A DNA stretch of 64,000 nt. It comes from Shewanella psychromarinicola. GTDB lineage: Bacteria > Pseudomonadota > Gammaproteobacteria > Enterobacterales > Shewanellaceae. The position numbers and the translations under genes were made by a program. The DNA lies in contig NZ_CP034073.1 of NCBI RefSeq assembly GCF_003855155.1, positions 2,108,001-2,172,000 on the forward strand. Direction: 5' to 3'. This document shows, piece after piece, positions 38,839-46,239 of this stretch. The notes beneath the pieces were generated by a model. It was given only the letters and a program-made list of their open reading frames with translations. It was not told the origin of the DNA and made no database searches. Numbering within the stretch: the stretch's first letter is position 1; every line of letters begins with the position of its first letter.

Positions 38839-39357
38839 TTAACAGCCGCTGGTTTGAACATTAATAATAGGGCGTTCCGTGGTTGATGTTGCTTGCCTAT
38901 AACGTAAATAACACGCCGCTTTGCCAGCGTCCTCAGTGATCACTCCATGCCAGTATATCCATGCTCCAGGAAACACACTTTCGCGTTTGTTCCAATCATT
39001 TTCAGGTAGATTCATTAATAATGGTATACCCGCAGCGGTACCATCTGGGTAACCATAGGCCAACTTAATATCGACACCATCAATATTCAGCGTAGTTATC
39101 GCAAGCCTCTCGACGCCAGCAATAGCGGCTTTTGAATAGGTTAATGTTGCAGCTGACTGCATGGCTGTTTCCATTCCATCCATAGTCGACACTATTGCGT
39201 CAGTGCGTAAATCAATAAATTTACTTTGCGCGACAACGGCCAATAAGGCCAAAATAATCATAACAACAACCAACTCTATTAATGTAAAGCCGTGTGATTG
39301 TCTTATATTATTTCTCATGCTATTTTTCATCTTATTTTTTAGTGATACTAGCATCAT
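38839..39357 (-). CDS. Orphan type IV prepilin-like protein (1)
   Basis: A 172-residue protein with the prepilin peptidase motif HGFTLIELVVVMIILALLAVV; cleavage would follow the Gly before Phe, leaving N-methyl-Phe. The soluble domain has two cysteines near the C-terminus (AACYLRYRQ, QTSGC) that could form the pilin disulfide loop. The start is uncertain: the ATGs at 39355, 39328 and 39316 give leaders of 23, 14 and 10 residues. No pilus assembly genes are nearby. MSHA-like or pseudopilin; role unknown. Confidence 0.82.
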   Translation of the reverse strand: MMLVSLKNKMKNSMRNNIRQSHGFTLIELVVVMIILALLAVVAQSKFIDLRTDAIVSTMDGMETAMQSAATLTYSKAAIAGVERLAITTLNIDGVDIKLAYGYPDGTAAGIPLLMNLPENDWNKRESVFPGAWIYWHGVITEDAGKAACYLRYRQATSTTERPIINVQTSGC

Positions 39358-39453
39358 TTTTTCGGCGGTCGTAATCCTGCTGTGTCGGCCCTTATTGTTA
39401 AGGCATCTACAATGTGGTGTTTTGTTGGTATTATCAGAATATCTTAGTTATAT

Positions 39454-41274
39454 ATGCTGGTTAATACTGTGACGAATCCAACGACTATTTCAACTGAGTC
39501 CCCATCTTCTGCTAAACCTCCTTTACGGCATTCTGTTTTACCTTGGATTTTACAATTTCTGTCTCCTTATCGTATGAAGGTAGTGGCGGCGATTGTATTT
39601 CTGTTTATTGGATCGCTGGCATGGCTATCGCTTGGGCAAGGTGTTCGGTTAATGGTCGATGAAGGCTTTATTGCTGATAATGCTGGGCGCTTGAATGAAA
39701 TTATGTTGTTTATAGTTGCTATTACCGCGATCAGTGGCACTGCGGTTTTCTGCCGGTTTTATATCATGACTTGGCTTGGCGAGCGGGTCAGTGCTGATAT
39801 TCGGTTACAGGTATACAATCATTTATTATTGTTATCACCTGCTTTTTTTGCGACTCAGCGAACGGGGGAGGTGATTTCACGATTTACCGCAGACAGCACT
39901 TTATTACAAAGCGTTGTTGGGTCCAGTTTATCTATGGCGCTGCGTTCAAGTGTGACTGTGGTTGGTGGCATCGTTATGATGGCTTTTACCAGTGTTAAAT
40001 TGACGGCATTAGTGTTGTTAGCGGTGCCTTTGGTATTAGGGCCAGTCAGTTTTTTTGGACGGAAAGTGAGAACCTTGTCGCGAAAAAGCCAAGATAGGGT
40101 CGGCGATCTTGGTGCGTATATCGATGAGACATTACATGAAATTCATACCGTGCAAGCGTATACCCACGAAGCTAAAGACCGCCAACTCTTTGCCGACCGA
40201 GTTGAGGCGGTAATGGATGTGGCTAAAGGCAGGATCAAATATCGCGCACTACTGATTTCAACTGTGATGTTTTTAAGCATTGTGGCGATAGCTTTTGTGA
40301 CTTGGATTGGGGCACAAGATGTTATGTCTGGCAGTATCACCGGTGGTGAGCTGTCTGCGTTTATGTTTTATGCCGTTATGGTTGCAGGCTCGGTGGCGAC
40401 CATCAGTGAAGTGTTTAGCGAGATCCAACGCGCCTCTGGCGCAGCAGAGCGGTTAGTTGAGTTAGTTAATACGCCTATTGATATACCTGAGCAAGTTACA
40501 CCGAATCAATTAGTCGTGCCTGTTAATGGTTTGCTTAGTTTTGATAAGGTGAGCTTTGCTTATCCGTCTGATCTGGGACAAGACGTGATCCGCCAGTTGT
40601 CGATAACGATTGCTCCAGGTGAAAGAGTGGCGTTAGTAGGGCCTAGCGGAGCAGGGAAGAGCACCATATTTGAATTAATGATGCGTTTTTATCAGCCTAA
40701 ACAAGGGCGAATTTTATTAGATGGTATTGATATTTCGACTCTGACATTGGCTGACTTACGCCAACAGTATGCGCTTGTGCCGCAAGAGTCGGTGATTTTT
40801 GCCATGAATGTCCTCGACAATGTGCGTTATGGTCGCTTAGATGCCAGTGATGAAGAGGTTAAGCAGGCCTGTATTGCCGCTAAAGCGGATGAGTTTATTA
40901 GCGAGTTTACTGAAGGCTATTGGACCTACTTAGGTGAACGTGGAGTCCGTTTGTCTGGCGGGCAAAAGCAACGTATTGCTATTGCAAGAGCTATTCTTGC
41001 TGACAGACCAATATTACTGCTTGATGAAGCGACGAGTGCGTTAGATGCCATAAGCGAAATCAAAGTAAAGCAGGCGCTTGATTCACTTATGGCCAAACGG
41101 ACTACGGTGATTATTGCCCATCGTTTGGCGACCGTGATCAATGCAGACCGAATTTTTGTGATAGATAAAGGGCTATTCGTTGCCAGCGGCACCCACAACG
41201 AATTAATGGCGAGCAATGAGCTATATCGTGAATTTGCCAGTTTACAGTTATTGATGGATAACGAGTTGTCATAA
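39454..41274 (+). CDS. ABC exporter (fused permease and ATPase)
   Basis: A 606-residue half-transporter. The N-terminal membrane domain has six helices starting near residue 35. The C-terminal nucleotide-binding domain has Walker A GPSGAGKST, Q-loop VPQESVIF, signature LSGGQKQR, Walker B ILLLDEATSALD and the switch His in IAHRLAT. All catalytic motifs are intact. It resembles MsbA/LmrA-type lipid or multidrug exporters and would act as a homodimer; substrate unknown. A strong terminator follows. Confidence 0.9.
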   Translation: MLVNTVTNPTTISTESPSSAKPPLRHSVLPWILQFLSPYRMKVVAAIVFLFIGSLAWLSLGQGVRLMVDEGFIADNAGRLNEIMLFIVAITAISGTAVFCRFYIMTWLGERVSADIRLQVYNHLLLLSPAFFATQRTGEVISRFTADSTLLQSVVGSSLSMALRSSVTVVGGIVMMAFTSVKLTALVLLAVPLVLGPVSFFGRKVRTLSRKSQDRVGDLGAYIDETLHEIHTVQAYTHEAKDRQLFADRVEAVMDVAKGRIKYRALLISTVMFLSIVAIAFVTWIGAQDVMSGSITGGELSAFMFYAVMVAGSVATISEVFSEIQRASGAAERLVELVNTPIDIPEQVTPNQLVVPVNGLLSFDKVSFAYPSDLGQDVIRQLSITIAPGERVALVGPSGAGKSTIFELMMRFYQPKQGRILLDGIDISTLTLADLRQQYALVPQESVIFAMNVLDNVRYGRLDASDEEVKQACIAAKADEFISEFTEGYWTYLGERGVRLSGGQKQRIAIARAILADRPILLLDEATSALDAISEIKVKQALDSLMAKRTTVIIAHRLATVINADRIFVIDKGLFVASGTHNELMASNELYREFASLQLLMDNELS

Positions 41275-41312
41275 TCGTTATCGCTTTAAGGTATGAGCTT
41301 GTGTGTGGCGAA

Positions 41313-41341
41313 TAAAAAAGATGCCTAGGCATCTTTTTTAT
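41313..41341. terminator. Terminator after the ABC exporter
   Basis: A perfect stem AAAAAAGATGCC/GGCATCTTTTTT around TA. The A-run and T-run make it usable on both strands, so it may also stop fadD transcripts that read through the repeat array. Confidence 0.92.
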
Positions 41342-41370
41342 TCAAATTGATTAACCGTGTTAAATGACGT

Positions 41371-41664
41371 TAATCACAGTTCGTTAATCACAGTTCGATA
41401 ATCACAGTTCGATAATCACAGTTCGATAATCACAGTTCGATAATCACAGTTCGATAATCACAGTTCGATAATCACAGTTCGATAATCACAGTTCGATAAT
41501 CACAGTTCGATAATCACAGTTCGATAATCACAGTTCGATAATCACAGTTCGATAATCACAGTTCGATAATCACAGTTCGATAATCACAGTTCGATAATCA
41601 CAGTTCGATAATCACAGTTAGATAATCACAGTTAGATAATCACAGTTAGATAATCGCACTTGAT
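41371..41664 (+). repeat. 14-bp tandem repeat array, 20 copies
   Basis: The unit TAATCACAGTTCGA is repeated head to tail from 41371 to 41650. The first copy ends CGT, the next sixteen are identical, and the last three carry an A in place of the C (TTAGA). A further degenerate unit reaches 41664. It lies between the convergent 3' ends of the ABC exporter and fadD genes, outside any coding frame. There are no spacers, so it is a minisatellite and not CRISPR. Confidence 0.97.
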
Positions 41665-41733
41665 AACGACAGCTTGATGAGTGCTTATTATCCTGAGTTG
41701 AGGTGAGTGACCTGACGTTTTACCAACATAACG

Positions 41734-41788
41734 CTCTACTTACTCGCGCTCTACTTACTCGCTCTCTACTTACTTGCTCTCTATTTAC
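41734..41788 (+). repeat. 15-bp tandem repeat running into the 3' end of fadD
   Basis: About 3.7 imperfect copies of CTCTACTTACTCGCT (41734-41748, 41749-41763, 41764-41778, then partial). The last partial copy covers the fadD stop codon at 41781-41783. It is unrelated in sequence to the 14-bp array about 85 bases to the left. Confidence 0.85.
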
Positions 41789-43379
41789 GGAGCTCCCGAC
41801 GCAAAATTTTGCCAACTGCACTTTTTGGTAATTGTTCTGTAAACTCAATAATTCGTGGCACTTTATATGCAGTCAGTTGGCTGCGACAATAATCTTTAAT
41901 GATTTGTTTTGTCTCATCAATATTCGTCGATTGTTGTTTTAGAACAATCACGGCTTTTACTGCTTCACCAGAACGTTCATCTTCAACCCCCACCACGGCA
42001 CATTCGAGCACTAACTCATGGGTTGATAGCACATCTTCGATTTCATTAGGATAAACGTTAAAGCCAGAGACAATAATCATATCCTTTTTCCGATCGACAA
42101 TGGTGTGATAACCATCTTCACTCTCAACCCCAATATCGCCAGTCTTAAAAAAGCCGTCTTTGGTCATGACGTTAGCGGTTTCTTCTGGCTTATTCCAATA
42201 CCCTAGCATCACTTGCGGGCCACGCACGGCAAGTTCGCCAGCTTGTCCGACAGCGACCTCATTATCATCTATATCCAGTACTCGAACTTCAGTCCCTAAT
42301 ACTGGTTTACCAATAGTGCCAAGGCGTTGATATCCAGGGGCATTAATGCTGACTACCGGAGATGTTTCAGACAAACCATAGCCTTCTGAAATCATACAAC
42401 CTGTGGTTTGCTGCCATAAATTAGCCGCTGCACTGGTTAATGCCGTACCACCAGAAATGGTTATTTTCATTTTACTGAAATCTAAGGCTTTAAATTCTGG
42501 TTGATGGCATAGACCGACAAATAATGTGTTTAAGCCAGCAAACCCGGTAAATGGATAGGCTTTCATGGTATTGATTAGCCCAGCAATATCACGAGGGTTT
42601 GGAATTAATACTGAGCAACCACCGGACTCAAAATACAACACTAAATTAACCATAAAAGCATAGATATGATAAATCGGTAATGGTGCGACAAATACATCAT
42701 GTCCTTCGGTCATGGTGCTGGCAATTCGTGACTTTACTTGGCCAGAATTGGCTAAAAGGTTGCCATGATTGAGCATGGCGCCTTTGGATAAACCCGTTGT
42801 TCCACCTGTGTATTGCAATGCAATTAAGTCATCGTGGGTTGGTTTTACGGGGTGGTATTGATGTTGGGCTCCTTCCGCTAACACGGCGATAAAGGTGACT
42901 TTATCGAATAACGTATCTGGCTGTTGTTGTGGCTGAATAAGATCCATTGCGTGGGTTGAAATAACCAACTCTACTGCTGTTTTGCTGATGACGTTGGGTA
43001 AGGTTGGCAGTAAATCAGATAACACCACTAAGGCTTTTGCACCTGAGTCGTTAAATTGATGAATAAGTTCGCGCTCGGTGTACATAGGGTTGGTATTGAC
43101 TAACACCATTCCCGCACGAATCGCGCCATAAGCTGCGATAACAAACTGAGTAATATTAGGCAGCTGGATTGCGACTCTGTCGCCTGGTTGCAAAGAGGTG
43201 CAATGCTGTAAATAACTGGCAAAATGGCGAGAATTTCGTTCTATTTCAGCAAACGTAGTGTCTTTTCCAAGACAGGCATATGCCGTGTTATCTGCATACT
43301 TGTCGCAAGCTTTTTCGATTAAATCAACTATGGATGTGTATTGGTGTAAATCAAGTATTGAATCTGCATCATATGCCAT
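41781..43379 (-). CDS. fadD: Long-chain fatty acid-CoA ligase
   Basis: A 532-residue AMP-forming acyl-CoA synthetase. The P-loop is LQYTGGTTGLSKGAM, the adenylate motif SEGYGLSETSP, and the hinge/A8 region DGYHTIVDRKKDMIIVSG. The C-terminal catalytic lysine is in PKSAVGKILRRELRK. It activates fatty acids for beta-oxidation at the inner membrane. The start is set at ATG 43377-43379, with AAGGTGG five bases upstream; a GTG nine bases earlier is in frame. A PsrA-like site lies about 60 bases before the start. Confidence 0.93.
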   Translation of the reverse strand: MAYDADSILDLHQYTSIVDLIEKACDKYADNTAYACLGKDTTFAEIERNSRHFASYLQHCTSLQPGDRVAIQLPNITQFVIAAYGAIRAGMVLVNTNPMYTERELIHQFNDSGAKALVVLSDLLPTLPNVISKTAVELVISTHAMDLIQPQQQPDTLFDKVTFIAVLAEGAQHQYHPVKPTHDDLIALQYTGGTTGLSKGAMLNHGNLLANSGQVKSRIASTMTEGHDVFVAPLPIYHIYAFMVNLVLYFESGGCSVLIPNPRDIAGLINTMKAYPFTGFAGLNTLFVGLCHQPEFKALDFSKMKITISGGTALTSAAANLWQQTTGCMISEGYGLSETSPVVSINAPGYQRLGTIGKPVLGTEVRVLDIDDNEVAVGQAGELAVRGPQVMLGYWNKPEETANVMTKDGFFKTGDIGVESEDGYHTIVDRKKDMIIVSGFNVYPNEIEDVLSTHELVLECAVVGVEDERSGEAVKAVIVLKQQSTNIDETKQIIKDYCRSQLTAYKVPRIIEFTEQLPKSAVGKILRRELRK

Positions 43380-43437
43380 ACATACCACCTTAGATATTTT
43401 TGGTTATTATTTTTGATTATTAGTAACAAGTATAAAT

Positions 43438-43451
43438 CAAACGTCCGTTTA
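43438..43451. promoter_or_regulatory. Candidate PsrA operator upstream of fadD
   Basis: CAAAC-GTCC-GTTTA fits the PsrA consensus CAAAC(N2-4)GTTTG at nine of ten half-site bases. PsrA is the TetR-family repressor of fatty acid degradation genes in Shewanella and Pseudomonas. It lies about 60 bases before the fadD start, a position suited to repression. Inference from motif and context. Confidence 0.5.
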
Positions 43452-43659
43452 GATTATTTTACTAAGCTACACGGGTCAATATTAATTGGCAAAGATTGAC
43501 TGAAATTGAATCGGAATTAGATGATTCACTTTAGATGTTTTTATTTAAAACTCTCGTTATAAAAAACACGGTTTTAAAGTAAGCGCTCAATTAACCGCAC
43601 ATACCAATAACCTTCAAATGTGACATGATTATTTCCTAACTAAATCTAGGAAAACAATC

Positions 43660-43962
43660 ATGTCAAAAAACGATAAAATACAATACTGGCAACGCATTTT
43701 TCAGCAGCAAACTGAAAGTAAATTAACCAAAGCTGAATTTTGTAAAACCAATGACTTAACCCTATCTACATTTTATGCGTGGACTAAAAAACTTAACCCG
43801 CATTCGTCATCAACTAAGCAAAAAGTGGTGCCGCTGATTTTTCCTGAAATTAAACCTGACCAGCCACTCACGCTGGCATTGCCCAACGGCTATCTGTTTT
43901 CTTTTCCAGCCTCATTAGCGCCAAGCAAATTACAACAATTTTTACGCGTGCTATCAGCATGA
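43660..43962 (+). CDS. tnpA: IS66 accessory protein TnpA (copy 2)
   Basis: A 100-residue protein identical to the tnpA product of copy 1, with an ATGA overlap with tnpB. Confidence 0.93.
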   Translation: MSKNDKIQYWQRIFQQQTESKLTKAEFCKTNDLTLSTFYAWTKKLNPHSSSTKQKVVPLIFPEIKPDQPLTLALPNGYLFSFPASLAPSKLQQFLRVLSA

Positions 43963-44309
43963 CACCACATAAGCAGATCTATCTTGTTACCGGCCATACC
44001 GACATGCGTAAAGCCATTGATGGCTTATCTTTAATCGTCAGTGATGTATTGGAAATGGATCCGTTGAATCAAGCCTGGTTTATTTTTTGTAATCGCGACC
44101 GGGACAAAATTAAGATTTTATTTTGGGATACTAATGGTTTTTGGCTTTACTATCGGCGGCTAGAAAAAGGTCGCTTTAAGTGGCCTGGCGCTAACGACGA
44201 ACAAGACGCGCTGACAATCAACCAGCATCAGCTAAATTGGTTACTATCAGGCTTATCGTTAGAAGTATCCCATGGGCATAAACCCTTAAATGGCCTGACA
44301 GTGAGGTGA
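43959..44309 (+). CDS. tnpB: IS66 accessory protein TnpB (copy 2)
   Basis: A 116-residue IS66 Orf2-like protein identical to that of copy 1, overlapping tnpA by 4 bases and followed after 84 bases by tnpC. Confidence 0.95.
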   Translation: MTPHKQIYLVTGHTDMRKAIDGLSLIVSDVLEMDPLNQAWFIFCNRDRDKIKILFWDTNGFWLYYRRLEKGRFKWPGANDEQDALTINQHQLNWLLSGLSLEVSHGHKPLNGLTVR

Positions 44310-44393
44310 TCATCACTGGATCGCTAAATAGCGGTTGCATGATCAAATACAGCAGGCAAACTAGCGCTATCTATTGGTCTTGAACGCTAATTA

Positions 44394-45899
44394 ATGACAA
44401 CTGAACAGCCTGATAATATTGAACAACTAAAAAAAATGCTGGCAATGTTGCAGCATGAAAATCAGGTGCTCAATGCTAAAAATAAAGACTTGGAAAACCG
44501 CCTTAATATCGCTTTGGAACAATTGCAACTCAACCGCAATAAGCAGTTTGGTCAACGCAGTGAGAAAATGCCGAAAGGCACATTCAATGAAGCTGAGCAG
44601 GATCAATCCACAAATAAAAATGAAAATAAACAACAAGGTAAAACGGGTCGAAAACGATTACCTGAGCACCTTGAACGTGAAGAAAGATCTTATACTCTTG
44701 ACAGCCCTATGTGCGATTGCTGTGGTCATGTGATGCGTGAATGCGGTGTGCAAGAAAGCGAACAAGTCAACATTATTCCAGAGAAGATCAGCGTCATTAA
44801 GCACAGGCAAACCAAGTATGCTTGCCGTGAATGTGAAACAACATCAACCAGTACCTCTGTCATTACCGCGCCTAAGCCTGCACAGCCGATCCCCCAGAGT
44901 ATCGCCAGCCCTGAAGCGCTTGCGGCTGTGGTGACCGCCAAATACTGTGATGCCCTACCGCTTTATCGGTTAACCGACATATTTGCCCGTGGCGGTTTAA
45001 ATATTAGCCGCGCTACACTGGCCAATTGGTGCATAGCCAGTGCCGAATTAGTTAGGCCGTTAATTGCTGCGATGAAAGCTAATCTACTCGCTCAATCAAC
45101 GCTGTGCGCAGATGAAACAACGGTGCAAGTATTGGATGAACCAGATAGAAAAGCAGCAACTAAATCCTATATGTGGGTCTATCGCAGCAATGAATTTAGC
45201 GATAACCCTGTTGTTATTTATGATTATCAACCGAGTCGTGCACGCAGTTGCCCAGAAGCATTTCTAGCAGATTATGCCGGATATTTACAATGTGATGGTT
45301 ACAGTGTTTACGACAATATAGAAGGAATAATGCCAGTCGGGTGCTGGGCACACGCCAGACGCAAATTCCACGATGCCTTAGCGGTGCAACCGAAGAAAAC
45401 CGGCAAAGCAACAGTCGGTATCAATTATATTCAAAAACTGTATGCAATAGAAAAGCGGGCAAAAACATTACCGCCCGATAAGCGAAAATCACTCCGGCAG
45501 GAAAAGGCTGAGCCAATCTTAACATCGTTGCATGAATGGTTAGAAAAAAGCGAGAAAACAGTCCTGCCCAAAAGTAAAATTGGGGTAGCAATCAAGTACA
45601 CATTGAATCAGTGGGAAAAACTGAGGCGTTACCTTGAATCAGGTGAATTAGGCATTGATAATAATGTCACTGAACGCGATATCAGGCCGTTTACGACGGG
45701 GCGGAAAAACTGGATGTTCTGCCAATCGGTAAATGGTGCAAAAGCCAGTGCTGCACTTTATAGCTTGGTGATGACTTGCCGTGCCAACGATATTAACCCG
45801 TACTTTTACTTCCAAAAACTTTTCACGGAACTGCCACAACGGGATAAATTTGCTGATTTAAGTGATTTATTACCTTGGCATGCCGATCTAAAAGCTTGA
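44394..45899 (+). CDS. tnpC: IS66-family transposase TnpC (copy 2)
   Basis: A 501-residue DDE transposase identical to copy 1, with the same zinc-finger cysteines and likely catalytic D240, D301 and E427. Intact and presumably active. Confidence 0.96.
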   Translation: MTTEQPDNIEQLKKMLAMLQHENQVLNAKNKDLENRLNIALEQLQLNRNKQFGQRSEKMPKGTFNEAEQDQSTNKNENKQQGKTGRKRLPEHLEREERSYTLDSPMCDCCGHVMRECGVQESEQVNIIPEKISVIKHRQTKYACRECETTSTSTSVITAPKPAQPIPQSIASPEALAAVVTAKYCDALPLYRLTDIFARGGLNISRATLANWCIASAELVRPLIAAMKANLLAQSTLCADETTVQVLDEPDRKAATKSYMWVYRSNEFSDNPVVIYDYQPSRARSCPEAFLADYAGYLQCDGYSVYDNIEGIMPVGCWAHARRKFHDALAVQPKKTGKATVGINYIQKLYAIEKRAKTLPPDKRKSLRQEKAEPILTSLHEWLEKSEKTVLPKSKIGVAIKYTLNQWEKLRRYLESGELGIDNNVTERDIRPFTTGRKNWMFCQSVNGAKASAALYSLVMTCRANDINPYFYFQKLFTELPQRDKFADLSDLLPWHADLKA

Positions 45900-45934
45900 T
45901 GATATCGGGCTCCACCGCTTAATTGACCGCTTAC

Positions 45935-46239
45935 GTTTTAAACGTAAAATTATGGTTACAGTTGAGTTTTATGGAGATTGTGTTGTAAAAGTTTACTTAT
46001 TGAAAATAATTTTTTGTGTGATCTATGTCACTAAAAATCAACTGCTTAGGTTATGTTTTTGTTAACACCTATTTAGCATATGCTTATTTATCCAAAAAAG
46101 TGTTAGCAATTGTAATTTAATTGTTATAAGAATGTATTGTAAATAGGGAGTGTTTCGATAGGGAGAGACATGTTTTTCACTCATTTTTGTGAAAAATATC
46201 GTCGACAAACAACAATAATAAGCAATTGAGAACATAATA
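45935..46239 (+). other. Control region between IS66 copy 2 and the TonB-dependent receptor
   Basis: About 305 AT-rich bases. The only recognisable element is the CRP-like site at 46017-46032. No ORF or terminator was seen, and no -35/-10 pair could be fixed with confidence. The left 8 bases are the IS66 target duplication. Confidence 0.6.
46017..46032. promoter_or_regulatory. CRP-like binding site before the TonB-dependent receptor
   Basis: TGTGA-TCTATG-TCACT fits the CRP consensus TGTGA(N6)TCACA at nine of ten half-site bases. It is about 210 bases before the receptor start and about 80 bases from the IS66 end. In Shewanella CRP governs anaerobic respiration as well as carbon use, so the receptor may respond to either. 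Confidence 0.6.

Larger units (their letters stand above)
43579..45934 (+). mobile_element. IS66-family insertion sequence, copy 2
   Basis: A 2356-bp element with the same ends, genes and encoded proteins as copy 1 at 19206-21561, exactly 24373 bases away in the same orientation. A perfect 8-bp target duplication GTTTTAAA (43571-43578 and 45935-45942) proves an independent insertion. It lies between fadD and the TonB-dependent receptor and interrupts no gene, but it may separate either gene from upstream control DNA. Confidence 0.97.

Noticed and set aside
41371-41664. CRISPR array
   Set aside because: Units are 14 bp and directly adjacent with no spacers, and there are no cas genes. It is a minisatellite.
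19206-45934. Composite transposon formed by two direct IS66 copies
   Set aside because: Each copy has its own perfect and different 8-bp target duplication, and the DNA between them is ordinary chromosomal gene content. Independent insertions explain it.
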